Below, one piece after another: positions 1 to 7,711 of a stretch of 64,000 bases of DNA (position 1 is the first letter of the stretch; each line of letters starts with the position of its first letter). A model generated the notes under the pieces. That model worked only from the letters and a program-made list of their open reading frames with translations, did not search any database and was not told where the DNA came from. The stretch lies in IMG/VR virus record IMGVR_UViG_3300037264_003124, positions 1-64,000 of that record, one strand, 5' to 3'. The position numbers and the translations under genes were made by a program. Source of the stretch: a virus.

Positions 1-41
1 GTCGCTTTGCCTGCGTTGACTTGAGCGGTAGTAACGGCCAT
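1..41 (-). CDS. Partial CDS (5' end only), likely tail-associated protein
   Basis: An ATG at the complement of 39-41 begins an open frame that runs off the window edge. It follows a strong ribosome binding site (TAGGAGGT) placed about 8 bases upstream, directly after the end of the tail-spike gene. Only 13 residues (MAVTTAQVNAGKA) are visible, so the product cannot be named. Its position suggests another late gene of the same operon. Confidence 0.6.
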   Translation of the reverse strand, partial: MAVTTAQVNAGKA

Positions 42-54
42 TGATACCCACCTC

Positions 55-2244
55 CTACACAATCACCAGCACATCGTTTTCCGCCGGAGCAACCGTCAAC
101 CCGCTTACCGTCAGCACCCCGCTGCCATTCGATTCGGTAATGTCCGCCTGCTTGCCCCTCAACCCCGCCGTCAACGTGCTGCTGGGAAATAACACGATCC
201 TATTCTTAAATTGAGATTGCACTGTAGGCGCAGGAGTCAACCCAGACGTGATGATGTTCGTCACGCTGGACCCGGCCGCCACGGTCCCGATTGCCATCGA
301 AAGTCCTGCCCGCTTCATCGCCGCTACCGCGTCCGCGTTCCCGTCCACGGCCTTCAGATTGGCCGCAATGTTTGTCTCGTTCAGGTCAACCTTGTGCTGG
401 GCAAGGTCATTTCCATACGTGTCGATGTGCAGCGTTTTCGCGCTGAACGCGATGGGGACCGTTTGGTCCTTGATAACTGCGTGGGCCTGCGAAGCCGTCC
501 GCTCGGCAGCCGTGAGCGTGAGAGCATAGACGCCACTTCCCACAGCCGCCGGTAGATTGATCGTGTTGGCCAACGCCCCGCCATCCTTCGACAGCTTCAC
601 ATCTCCCGCCTCAAACGTGATCCCGGACTTCGGCTCCCCGGTCGCTGGATCGTAGAGCGTAAATACCTCGATTCCCAATTGGGCATACTTGCGCATGAGG
701 TGCGTCTCCGTCTCTGCCTTGATGACCGTATCGCCGACGCTGCTGGACACCACGCCGAAGTTGCCAACCGTAATCGGGGCCGCCCCGTCGTCGATCTGGT
801 CCGCGTCCTCGAATCGCCAGTAGACGGTCCCCGTCTTCGTCAGCAGTCTTTCGAGGCCAGCCGAGTTGAAGTTGACCGAATCGTGTCCCATCGTCCGCGA
901 CGCCACAAACTTCGGTGAGCGGCCTGTCGAGAAGCTGCTATGAGTCAGCCGCGCCAATCGCCCTGCCCGCATATGGTGCAGGCTGAAGAATCCACCGTCA
1001 ATATGAATGGATTCGCTCGATACGCACGTTACCAGCGCCTCGCCATTACAGCAATCGTAAGCGTTGGCAATCGTCTCGCCACTGCCAAGCACGAATCCCA
1101 ACGAGCTAGACGTCGCCGTGGTCGCGTAGGTCGTGTCATTCGTCCTGATGAAAATCTCCGTCTCGACCTTGCCGCCGTTGACGTTGGACCGATCGTCCTT
1201 GCGGACAAACGCCACCTTGTCCCCGACACGCATCCGCACGGGATGGATAAGCGAGAGCGAGATGCCGCTGAAGCTGTCAATGTTGGCGAATTCGTCCGTA
1301 ACACTCCCCACAGCACCATACTTAGGAATGATGATCTTGACGTTACCATGCGTGCTGCTGGAGTTGATGGACTTGTAGAGCGCCTTGCGGCCTTCGTTGG
1401 CCAGGCCGCCGTCCAGGTGCGGGTACTCGATGGAGTCGCCGGCCGTGTTCTGCGAGCCGCCATCCCGCAGCAAGAGCGTGCCGACAATCGCCACAGTGGG
1501 ATTGCGAATCGTCACGCGGCCCGTGTTGACGCAATACGCTGCATATCCGCAGTTGTTGAACTCGCAATTCGAGTCAAACAGCGTGTTGACGCACTGCGGG
1601 TTGTCCGAATAAAACGCCTGACTCGTCCAACGATGGACGCTCGTCTCGCCGCAGTTGAACATGCACTTGCTGAATGTGTACTCGGCCGTGCCAATCGATT
1701 CGGCGTCATTGGCTGCCCAGAACAGCCGCTGCGCCCGAAAGAAAGTGCAGTTCTTCCAGTGATGCCACAAAGCCCCGCTGCCGTCCGCTGGCCGACGCTG
1801 CTTGATGAGCACATCCAGGCCCACACCGCTGACGTTGGTATCAGGTCCCCGCACGCCGTCGAAGTTTAGATACTCCCACACGTCGCCTTCTGAATTCTGA
1901 AGCTGAAACATCGGACCAGACGTTCCGCCAGTCCATTCTAGATAGGTGCAAGCCCCAGATTTAGCCGCCATCTGCGACAGGCTCTTGCACATTCCACCAC
2001 CGCCGAACATGCGGAAACTGTTGGCGTTGGGAACCGTGACCGTCGATGACAATTGAAAACGGCCAATCGGGTAATATATGGACTTGTCACTGGTGCTTCC
2101 TGTCAACGCGGCATTGAGAATCACTTGCAGACGTGCCGAGTTGATCGCACCGAACCCAACACCACGCACAAGCGGCTCCGTGCCGGCCATCCCTTCGGAT
2201 GCGGTTGGGTCGGTAACGTCTACGATTCTCGCATTGAGAGTCAT
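55..2244 (-). CDS. Tail spike / fibre with pectate-lyase-like beta-helix
   Basis: The 729-residue protein has the layout of a phage receptor-binding spike. Residues about 30-110 form a typical entry into a right-handed parallel beta-helix (Ile-Tyr-Tyr-Pro-x-Gly-x-Phe followed by a Gly-rich turn). Residues about 110-480 continue with short beta-rungs rich in Asn, Gly and Cys. The last 200 residues resemble an Ig-like tail domain (YDPATGEPKSG) and a helical, Ala-rich segment common near the C-terminus of phage tail proteins. No catalytic residues can be assigned. It probably binds or degrades a surface polysaccharide. It is the last complete gene at the left end of the minus-strand late block. 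The fold call is by pattern, so the exact family is uncertain. Confidence 0.7.
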   Translation of the reverse strand: MTLNARIVDVTDPTASEGMAGTEPLVRGVGFGAINSARLQVILNAALTGSTSDKSIYYPIGRFQLSSTVTVPNANSFRMFGGGGMCKSLSQMAAKSGACTYLEWTGGTSGPMFQLQNSEGDVWEYLNFDGVRGPDTNVSGVGLDVLIKQRRPADGSGALWHHWKNCTFFRAQRLFWAANDAESIGTAEYTFSKCMFNCGETSVHRWTSQAFYSDNPQCVNTLFDSNCEFNNCGYAAYCVNTGRVTIRNPTVAIVGTLLLRDGGSQNTAGDSIEYPHLDGGLANEGRKALYKSINSSSTHGNVKIIIPKYGAVGSVTDEFANIDSFSGISLSLIHPVRMRVGDKVAFVRKDDRSNVNGGKVETEIFIRTNDTTYATTATSSSLGFVLGSGETIANAYDCCNGEALVTCVSSESIHIDGGFFSLHHMRAGRLARLTHSSFSTGRSPKFVASRTMGHDSVNFNSAGLERLLTKTGTVYWRFEDADQIDDGAAPITVGNFGVVSSSVGDTVIKAETETHLMRKYAQLGIEVFTLYDPATGEPKSGITFEAGDVKLSKDGGALANTINLPAAVGSGVYALTLTAAERTASQAHAVIKDQTVPIAFSAKTLHIDTYGNDLAQHKVDLNETNIAANLKAVDGNADAVAAMKRAGLSMAIGTVAAGSSVTNIITSGLTPAPTVQSQFKNRIVLFPSSTLTAGLRGKQADITESNGSGVLTVSGLTVAPAENDVLVIV

Positions 2245-2856
2245 TTATTCCGCTGCTGACTCCATAAATACATTCCGTTCCAGCGCCCGCACGCGCTCGA
2301 CGTTGGATGCCTGCGTCCGCTGCATCTGCTCGATAAAAACTTGCATGTGATCGACTGTCTTGCTGATCGAATTTCTAGACTCGGAATCAAAAATCAAACT
2401 TCTGGAGATCTCCTCCTGTAGTCGCTTATCTAGCGCCGCCAGCTTCGCTTCAGTCGTCGAGTTCACGTCTCGCATTTCTCGCTGTAGCCGCGTGTCCAAA
2501 TCCGTCGTCAGTATCTTCAGCTCACTGATGTGCGTATTGACTTGCCCCCAGTTATAGGACTTCTCCAATTCGCGACCGGCCATCGCCGTGACGATGGATT
2601 CTAGCCGTGCTTGGTCTTTACCGTAGCCCCACGAAATAGCTCCGAAGACCATGCCGACAATACTGAGAATAATGCCTGCAAAGCCAAGGTAGGTGCTCCA
2701 CTGCGGCCTCCCCATCCGGTTGATTTCGTTCGCAATCCGCGACATATCGCGGTCGAACTGCTCCGCCATATTGCGGACGGTTTCGGCCAGCGACTCTAAC
2801 GCTGATTCCAAGCGAGCAATGCGTGACGAATCTCCGTTGCGTGGTTCTGTTGGCAT
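2245..2856 (-). CDS. Coiled-coil membrane protein
   Basis: The 203-residue protein has an N-terminal heptad-rich helix (residues 10-45), one transmembrane helix (about 55-75, WSTYLGFAGIILSIVGMVF) and a long second coiled coil (about 100-200). Such single-pass coiled-coil proteins are frequent beside phage lysis genes. The start directly abuts the spike gene downstream, so the two are co-transcribed. The function is not known. A holin accessory, spanin-like or superinfection role would fit the context, but nothing in the sequence decides. Confidence 0.6.
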   Translation of the reverse strand: MPTEPRNGDSSRIARLESALESLAETVRNMAEQFDRDMSRIANEINRMGRPQWSTYLGFAGIILSIVGMVFGAISWGYGKDQARLESIVTAMAGRELEKSYNWGQVNTHISELKILTTDLDTRLQREMRDVNSTTEAKLAALDKRLQEEISRSLIFDSESRNSISKTVDHMQVFIEQMQRTQASNVERVRALERNVFMESAAE

Positions 2857-2872
2857 GGCCGATCATGGTGTG

Positions 2873-3070
2873 CTACTTCGTTTGCTGGCGCTTGTAAAAC
2901 CACCACCCCCAGCCAGCCAACAGCGGCGCGGCAATGATGCCTATCGCCTTGCCCTCGGTCGAGTCGAACTTGCTGGCGTTGAGCCAGAGCGTAAATGTCA
3001 CCCAACCCAGGATCATTCCCAGCAGGACAATACCCCACAGCGGATGTGGTGCGTTCTTGTTGTTACTCAT
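2873..3070 (-). CDS. Small two-helix membrane protein, holin-like
   Basis: This 65-residue protein is almost entirely two hydrophobic helices (about 13-30 and 44-58), separated by a short charged loop and ending in KRQQTK. Two membrane helices with a charged C-terminus is the class II holin pattern. The neighbours on both sides are also single-pass membrane proteins, consistent with a lysis module. The holin assignment is inference from topology, because holins share no diagnostic motif. Confidence 0.55.
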   Translation of the reverse strand: MSNNKNAPHPLWGIVLLGMILGWVTFTLWLNASKFDSTEGKAIGIIAAPLLAGWGWWFYKRQQTK

Positions 3071-3077
3071 TCGCCTC

Positions 3078-3263
3078 TCATCGATTCACCATCCCCCGCG
3101 TCGCGTCCAAATCAGCCTCCAACACCCGAATCCGCCGCTGGGCCGACTGCAGCTCCTGTCGCAGCCGCTCGTTCACTTCCGCGATGTGCAGGAAATTGAC
3201 GCCCAGCATCACCAGCACAATCAACTGGCACACAATCGGGGTTATAGTCCATGCCTTGCTCAC
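3078..3263 (-). CDS. Small membrane-anchored coiled-coil protein (spanin-like topology)
   Basis: A 61-residue frame starts at a GTG whose last bases overlap the stop of the upstream gene (GTGA). Residues 9-28 are a transmembrane helix. The rest is a charged coiled coil (NERLRQELQSAQRRIRVLEA). This is the topology of an inner-membrane spanin (Rz) or an FtsL/DivIC-like protein. No overlapping lipoprotein partner (Rz1) is evident. The longer frame that extends upstream is only a shadow of the neighbouring genes. Function is inferred from topology and context. Confidence 0.5.
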   Translation of the reverse strand: MSKAWTITPIVCQLIVLVMLGVNFLHIAEVNERLRQELQSAQRRIRVLEADLDATRGMVNR

Positions 3264-3460
3264 CCCGGCATCCTCACCATTGGGGCCCGCCCCTCCCGCT
3301 TGGCCAACGCCAGGATTCGCACCGTGGTTCCGAACGCCAAATTGTTCATCCTCGCCAGGTAGTCGGCCTCTAGCAGCATCTGCTTGCCGTGGTTCTCGAC
3401 CGTGGTCGTCTGCTCGTGGAGCGTTGGGGTTCGATATCCGTGGTCGAGATTGAAGTCCAT
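3260..3460 (-). CDS. Hypothetical small protein
   Basis: This 66-residue protein is polar in its first 30 residues and helical afterwards, with no transmembrane segment or known motif. Its TGA overlaps the GTG start of the next gene by four bases and it begins just after the RMF-like gene, so it belongs to the same operon. I do not recognise the family. Confidence 0.5.
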   Translation of the reverse strand: MDFNLDHGYRTPTLHEQTTTVENHGKQMLLEADYLARMNNLAFGTTVRILALAKREGRAPMVRMPG

Positions 3461-3463
3461 AAC

Positions 3464-3691
3464 TCACCCCGCCACACTCACGGTCACGCCATCCGCCCGG
3501 CTGTACAGTGCGTCGTAGTAGCCCACAAACCACCGCGTCCGCTGGTTGGTCGTGTGGACCGACGACGGGTACGGGCAGTAGTCGCCAACAGTTGCGTGTT
3601 TCACCCTGCCGCTGCGTGCAGCCCGAAATCCTTCCACGTACTCGGCGGTCGATTCGGCTGATTCCTGTTTTTGCGAGTCGATTTTTCTCAT
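3464..3691 (-). CDS. RMF/CrpP-like small protein
   Basis: The 75-residue protein carries the signature of the ribosome modulation factor / CrpP fold: a helix ending in GFRAARSG, then CPYP, then TNQRTRWFVGYYDAL. In E. coli RMF the equivalent pieces are GYQAGIAGR, CPYQ and NQRSQWLGGWREAM. RMF dimerises and inactivates ribosomes in stationary phase, and CrpP-type relatives occur on mobile elements. Here the spacing between CPY and NQR is about five residues longer than in RMF. It sits between the HNH gene and small membrane-protein genes. A role in modulating host translation is inference. Confidence 0.6.
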   Translation of the reverse strand: MRKIDSQKQESAESTAEYVEGFRAARSGRVKHATVGDYCPYPSSVHTTNQRTRWFVGYYDALYSRADGVTVSVAG

Positions 3692-3729
3692 GCAAACCAG
3701 ACCTGCTTACGCAGTGCGGCTTTCCCTAA

Positions 3730-4221
3730 TTACGTTTCTGCGAGAATTGCCTTCAGGTGCTCTCGCATCTGAATCTCCTCATGGTGTTCCTCTTCGTGAC
3801 ACCGACCGCATAGTACCTGAATGTCTTTGTCCTTCTCGCGACCGAGCCGCTCATAGTTCAGGTGGTGCACTTGCAACCGCCTCCTTGCTCCGCATTGCTC
3901 GCATGCACCGCCTGCGTTCTTTATCTTTTGATGCCTTTTGGATTTCCACCAATTGCTTTGCAGGTACTCACGATATGGCAAGTACTTGAGCTGCAAGTCA
4001 CAATTGACTCCTGTCTGCTGTTGACGCTTTCGCTTCGGCTGCTTACGTCGTGACTTGGATTTATTCGCCGGCTTCGGTTTTCCTGCGAGTATCCACGCCG
4101 CAAACCTATCCGCATCCGCAATGGACTTTTTCCGCCGACGTTCTTTAGCACTGAGGTATTCGCCCCCGACGTAAAAGTTGACCGGATACAGCTTCCGCTC
4201 TGGCTTCGCTACACTGTCCAT
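3730..4221 (-). CDS. HNH endonuclease
   Basis: The 163-residue protein has a very basic centre (residues 50-70, Lys/Arg-rich), a CEQCGARR zinc-knuckle half, then VHHLNYERLG and CGRCHEEEH. Together these form the Cys-His-His-Cys HNH nuclease core at about residues 107-148. Free-standing HNH proteins in phages act as homing endonucleases or assist terminase cleavage. This copy lies far from the terminase, next to the RMF-like gene, so a selfish homing element is more likely. The start has a weak but plausible GGAGG-type site in the preceding 20 bases. Confidence 0.75.
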   Translation of the reverse strand: MDSVAKPERKLYPVNFYVGGEYLSAKERRRKKSIADADRFAAWILAGKPKPANKSKSRRKQPKRKRQQQTGVNCDLQLKYLPYREYLQSNWWKSKRHQKIKNAGGACEQCGARRRLQVHHLNYERLGREKDKDIQVLCGRCHEEEHHEEIQMREHLKAILAET

Positions 4222-4287
4222 CGTTGGAACCTCCTATTCAGGTTTCAGCCGCGGCCCCGGTGTTCACGCACGCGGGGCCATTTCAAT

Positions 4288-4357
4288 GGCCAGCATGGGA
4301 ATTGCACCCATTTCTCGTGCTTATGAGGCACGCGAGTTTCTGTCTCTCCCGCTGGCG
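4288..4357 (-). tRNA. Degenerate tRNA-Met(CAT)-like element
   Basis: Read on the minus strand this 70-base stretch folds as a cloverleaf. Acceptor arms CGCCAGC and GCTGGCC pair at six of seven positions, with a C-C mismatch at the first pair. The anticodon arm is CGTGC-CTCATAA-GCACG (anticodon CAT) and the T arm is ATGGG-TGCAATT-CCCAT. The D stem is only GAG/CTC and its loop lacks the GG pair. The T loop starts TG rather than TT, and no CCA is encoded. It may be a decayed or unusual phage tRNA. The unpaired first acceptor position recalls initiator tRNA. It occupies the otherwise gene-free space between 4222 and 4410. Confidence 0.5.
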
Positions 4358-4361
4358 TCAT

Positions 4362-4400
4362 GGTGTGGGGCGGTATTTGTCCAGGCCGCACCCCACAACG
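4362..4400 (-). terminator. Strong hairpin downstream of the exported Cys-containing gene
   Basis: TGTGGGGCGG pairs with CCGCACCCCACA around a loop of about a dozen bases. The hairpin lies just after the stop of the 4411-4749 gene and before the tRNA-like element. There is no T-run, so it may act as a processing or pausing structure rather than an intrinsic terminator. Confidence 0.35.
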
Positions 4401-4410
4401 GCCCTTATCG

Positions 4411-4749
4411 CTAGTGACAGCCCCTGATGCGTCCGAACGGCCGCCACGCCAGCACGGCCCCGGCCGCTCTCCGCAGCGGTCTTGCAGCGAACGCCCTCCG
4501 CACTGGCCCACGCGCCATAAAGGCCCGCCCGTGCCCTCCTGGGCAACCTCCAGAGTAGACGTGCGTCTCCTGGTAGGTATGAGAATCCGCTACAACGGGC
4601 GGGGTGTACGTGTTGACGAGCACCGATTGCATCCGGCACTGTCCGCTCTGGCACTGCGCGTCAGCGGTCGACGCGAGACACGCGAGAATTGCAACCGTCA
4701 AGGAATACTTGACGATTCGAACTGGTAAGGAACTCTTAACAGTTGGCAT
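4411..4749 (-). CDS. Small exported protein with signal peptide
   Basis: I place the start at the second ATG because GGAG lies nine bases before it. Residues about 8-30 form a signal peptide ending in STADAQ. The mature part has a CxxGxC motif, a Gly/Cys patch and an Arg/Pro/Ala-rich tail (RPLRRAAGAV). Short secreted proteins of this style are common in planctomycete genomes. The function is unknown. It is one of three consecutive genes for exported proteins beside a papain-like protease, suggesting an envelope-directed role. Confidence 0.6.
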   Translation of the reverse strand: MPTVKSSLPVRIVKYSLTVAILACLASTADAQCQSGQCRMQSVLVNTYTPPVVADSHTYQETHVYSGGCPGGHGRAFMARGPVRRAFAARPLRRAAGAVLAWRPFGRIRGCH

Positions 4750-4778
4750 TGGATCACGCTCCATTTCTTGGTTGATGG

Positions 4779-5279
4779 TTATCGAAATCGACCGAACAGT
4801 CCCCGTCGTCCCGAATACGTTTGGCCAGACGTTGCCGCTTTGCCGGGCTCGACGGTCTGGGACTTCAGCGGCTTGCCGACGTTGGGCGAGTGAGCACAGT
4901 TACACTCACTGGCCGCGCAGCCGCACCGACAGTTTCCGGTAGGCAGAGTTGGCCCACTTGCTCGCGTGCTGCAATGTCCAGTAGAGCAGCAGAGCGTCTT
5001 TGTCGCGGGACTGGCTTTTCCCGTGCGTCGGCTGTAGTCGATGAAGGTTTCATTGAGCTGGCTCCCATCGCTGAATTCAAAGCAGTACCCACCTTCGCAC
5101 TCGGTCACGGACTGACAAAAAGCCGGCCGCTCCGTAGGCGTTCCAGTCACGGATGAGGGGGGAGCGGCCGGCTGGAAGCTCCGCGTCAACAGCGGCGGGG
5201 CCATCGGCGGGTCGGACAGCGGCAGTTCGCCTGCTGCTGACGGTCCTGTCAACGCGAAAATAATGATGATTGGTTTCAT
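4779..5279 (-). CDS. Cys-rich exported protein
   Basis: The ATG at 5279 overlaps the TGA of the protease gene (ATGA), so I prefer it to the longer frame. The 166-residue product begins with a short hydrophobic segment (KPIIIIFALTGPSAAGE), a weak signal peptide. It has about ten cysteines, including a cluster CRCGCAASECNC near residues 120-133. A Pro-rich stretch follows the signal. It may be a secreted zinc- or disulfide-stabilised protein. The family is not recognised. Translational coupling to the papain-like protease suggests a linked function. Confidence 0.55.
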   Translation of the reverse strand: MKPIIIIFALTGPSAAGELPLSDPPMAPPLLTRSFQPAAPPSSVTGTPTERPAFCQSVTECEGGYCFEFSDGSQLNETFIDYSRRTGKASPATKTLCCSTGHCSTRASGPTLPTGNCRCGCAASECNCAHSPNVGKPLKSQTVEPGKAATSGQTYSGRRGLFGRFR

Positions 5280-6052
5280 GCGTTCATCACAACAGAACGA
5301 AGTGCAAAAGCCCACCCAGACGACGAACGAATAAGGTTCATCGAGTCGTAACCGAACCCTTGCTCACCCCAACCTCCTGACCAACTGTTGGCGTACTTCA
5401 CAAGCAATTTGCCATCCTTGTACACGGGCCTTGTGTAGCAGATCGAATGGCCAGCACGTCCGACAACAACCGGATGTTGATTCAAGAGCGCCGTGATAAG
5501 CTCCGGCACGGCATCGACGATGAACCATTCCGTTGCTCGAAACTTCTTGGCTGTCGTTTCCCAGCCGCTTGGCTTCGGATTCCGCCATCCCGTATTCGCC
5601 ATAACCTGATCACCGAACTTGGCTCGGTTCTCTGGCGTGTCGAGTGGAAGGACTCCACGCTCCGCCATTTCCTCTAGTCCGTCATCGACCATCGCGCCAC
5701 TGTTCGGGCTGCTACCAATCCGCTGATAAAGGCTCATGGCCGAAAGGTGGGTGACGTTCTCTTTTCCGAACTTGGCCGCCTGCAAAATCTCATGTGCCTG
5801 GCTGCAAGCGTTCGCGACGCATGATCCCTCTTGCTTTTGGTCGTAGATGCGAGTGACAAGCTGATCCGCCCCGCCGCCAGCCGCGTCCATTTGGGCAACC
5901 AGGTCTTTCCACTGACTTTCTGGAATGACCTCGATGTTGTCCGCGTAGGACTGGCACCGCCAGGATTCAAACCATCGCACACCGGCATTGCCGAACGTGT
6001 AATGCGGATCGGTCACGAAATCCACGTCGATAAACTTTGGATCGATGTTCAT
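5276..6052 (-). CDS. Papain-like (C1A) cysteine peptidase
   Basis: The 258-residue protein shows the papain triad in order. The active-site Cys is in QEGSCVANACSQA (about residues 74-86), the His in GRAGHSICYT (about 198-207) and the Asn in VKYANSWSGGWG (about 218-229), as in the C1A consensus. No signal peptide is visible. Possible roles are cleavage of host proteins, processing of structural or secreted proteins, or peptidoglycan peptide cleavage during lysis. It is translationally coupled on both sides to genes for exported proteins. No classical endolysin is seen nearby, which makes a lysis role worth testing. Confidence 0.75.
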   Translation of the reverse strand: MNIDPKFIDVDFVTDPHYTFGNAGVRWFESWRCQSYADNIEVIPESQWKDLVAQMDAAGGGADQLVTRIYDQKQEGSCVANACSQAHEILQAAKFGKENVTHLSAMSLYQRIGSSPNSGAMVDDGLEEMAERGVLPLDTPENRAKFGDQVMANTGWRNPKPSGWETTAKKFRATEWFIVDAVPELITALLNQHPVVVGRAGHSICYTRPVYKDGKLLVKYANSWSGGWGEQGFGYDSMNLIRSSSGWAFALRSVVMNA

Positions 6053-6768
6053 CCGCCGTGCGCCCTCAATGTGGCCATGACGGTATCGGCCGTCGCGGTC
6101 GCGGGCAGCGATTCCTTGTGAACTAGCGCGCCAGTCGGCTGATCAACCACGAACAATACGGGAAGAGTCATGCCAACCAAGTGAGGCCGCCATGTCGCAA
6201 GCACGGGCGTTGGCTGGCCGTTTTCGTCCACGTCGTCGTCGTCGAGAACCGCGAGCTTGTGCCCCTTGCTGGTGATGTATGTCGCGTGGGGCGCGTTCCG
6301 CAATCCAGTAATCAGTCTCCCTGTAGCTGGCGTGGAGCTGGCAGACTCACTAACGATTAAGAGCGTCCGCTTGCCCACCGTGACGGGCGGCGGAGTCGGC
6401 CCCGGCGGCACGGGCGTTGGCCCCGGGGGGACTGGAGCGGGACCCACGACGTGAATCAGGCACGACTTTAACGGCGACATCAGGCCCTTGCCGTCCACAG
6501 CCTTCGACGCAACCGCCGTGACCTGGTACGTGCCGGCCTGGTAGCCGATGACGCGAAGCTTGACGACGTTCGAGTCGGTCGTGTACTCGCGGAATGCGTC
6601 CAGCTCGGGCGGCACGGAAAATTGAAAATCGTCTCCGTCGTAGGTCATTTCGACGGCGGCCAAGCGGCCCACCGCGGCCGTGACCGCCTGTGGCATATCG
6701 ACCGTTTGCGCCCGCAAAGTAAGCGTGAGCGTCAGCAGCAGGCCGATGATGGTGAGGAGGCGGGTCAT
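6049..6768 (-). CDS. Exported two-domain protein with Pro-rich linker
   Basis: The start at 6768 overlaps the stop of the upstream gene (ATGA) and opens a clear signal peptide (TRLLTIIGLLLTLTLTLRAQ). Residues about 20-120 look like an Ig-type beta domain (VVKLRVIGYQAGTYQVTAVAS). A PVPPGPTPVPPGPTPPP linker follows. The C-terminal ~100 residues (LLIVSES ... LPVLFVVDQPTGALVHKESLP) could be thioredoxin-like, but without the CxxC pair. It probably acts in the periplasm. The fold of the C-terminal domain is a guess. Confidence 0.6.
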   Translation of the reverse strand: MTRLLTIIGLLLTLTLTLRAQTVDMPQAVTAAVGRLAAVEMTYDGDDFQFSVPPELDAFREYTTDSNVVKLRVIGYQAGTYQVTAVASKAVDGKGLMSPLKSCLIHVVGPAPVPPGPTPVPPGPTPPPVTVGKRTLLIVSESASSTPATGRLITGLRNAPHATYITSKGHKLAVLDDDDVDENGQPTPVLATWRPHLVGMTLPVLFVVDQPTGALVHKESLPATATADTVMATLRAHGG

Positions 6769-6983
6769 GCGGCCTCCCAAACGATGTGCGGCTCGCCAGA
6801 ATGGCCGCAGACTGGACAAGCGACATATTCGCGGTCGTCATCATTTGGCGGACGACCGAAGATACCACCGCACACATGGCCACACGTCTGGCACACGGCA
6901 TCCCAATCGCCGGGCTCGACAGTCGTCGGAACCTTGACCTCATTGCCGAGCACGTCGGTTACAAGTAGGTGGGGTCGCGTCAC
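6765..6983 (-). CDS. Small zinc-ribbon protein
   Basis: A GTG start at 6983 is chosen because GGAGGT lies nine bases upstream. The 72-residue product holds two CxxC pairs (CQTCGH and CPVCGH) separated by about 27 residues, a zinc-ribbon arrangement. It ends with an ATGA overlap into the next exported-protein gene. The role is unknown. Confidence 0.6.
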   Translation of the reverse strand: MTRPHLLVTDVLGNEVKVPTTVEPGDWDAVCQTCGHVCGGIFGRPPNDDDREYVACPVCGHSGEPHIVWEAA

Positions 6984-7004
6984 TTCTGCACCACCTCCGG
7001 GAAG

Positions 7005-7033
7005 TTGTGCACGTTGCCACACTTTGCTATACT
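7005..7033 (+). promoter_or_regulatory. Candidate promoter for the plus-strand homing endonuclease
   Basis: TTGTGC and TATACT are separated by 17 bases. The transcript would have a leader of about 80 bases with a GCCGG/CCGGC hairpin (7062-7079). The -10 is good and the -35 is weak. It is the only promoter-like signal facing the isolated plus-strand gene. Confidence 0.45.
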
Positions 7034-7120
7034 GTTCAGGTGGCTAGGGCGACGGCCCGAACTGCCGGCAACTCCACCGGCATGCCACCACTTATCCTTG
7101 GAGGCATGAGGAGAGATGCA

Positions 7121-7711
7121 ATGGGAAAATTCAAGCACGGCTGTAGTTATAATCCCACTCCGGAATATCGTGCATGGAGTGCAATGCTCAAGCGATGCTA
7201 CTCTCCGAGCACTCAGTACTTCGAGCATTACGGAGGCCGCGGTATCACCGCCTGCGACGAATGGCGAAGTGATTTTTCTCGATTCCTCGCTGACATGGGC
7301 GAACGACCTCCGGGAACTACCCTCGACCGGAAGGACAACGACAAGGGATATTGCAAGGAAAATTGCCGCTGGGCCACAAGACAAGAGCAAGGCCGCAATC
7401 GACGCACCAACGCTCTGCTTGTGTATCGCGGAGAAACGCGATGTATTACGGAATGGGCGGAAGTTTGCGGCATCAGTGTTGAGATGCTGAGGACTAGACT
7501 CAAGCGTGGATGGAGTATCGAGGATGCCATAGCAAAACCCGTGCAGCAGCGACATGTGCTTTTTACCTGCTACGGCGAATCCAAGACTCTTGCTGATTGG
7601 GCTGATTTCTGCGGGCTGGCCCAAACCACGATTCAGGCACGACTGATGCGAGGATGGAGCATCCAAAAAGCGATTGAACAACCAGCTCAGAAAAGAAGGA
7701 CTACTCATTAG
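7121..7711 (+). CDS. HNH/AP2-type homing endonuclease
   Basis: I choose ATG 7121 because AGGAGAG precedes it by six bases. The 196-residue protein starts with a segment typical of phage HNH/AP2 homing proteins (PEYRAWSAMLKRCY, GGRGITACDEW, TLDRKDNDKGYCKENCRWA). Two repeated DNA-binding helix units follow (GISVEMLRTRLKRGWSIEDAI and GLAQTTIQARLMRGWSIQKAI). It is the only plus-strand gene in the first 25 kb and lies between two tail-region operons, as expected for a free-standing mobile endonuclease. Its 3' end overlaps the convergent spike gene by 11 bases. Confidence 0.8.
   Translation: MGKFKHGCSYNPTPEYRAWSAMLKRCYSPSTQYFEHYGGRGITACDEWRSDFSRFLADMGERPPGTTLDRKDNDKGYCKENCRWATRQEQGRNRRTNALLVYRGETRCITEWAEVCGISVEMLRTRLKRGWSIEDAIAKPVQQRHVLFTCYGESKTLADWADFCGLAQTTIQARLMRGWSIQKAIEQPAQKRRTTH

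Noticed and set aside
940-1869. A 309-codon plus-strand frame opposite the tail spike
   Set aside because: It lies antisense to a well supported beta-helix protein, is Arg-rich and lacks a ribosome binding site.
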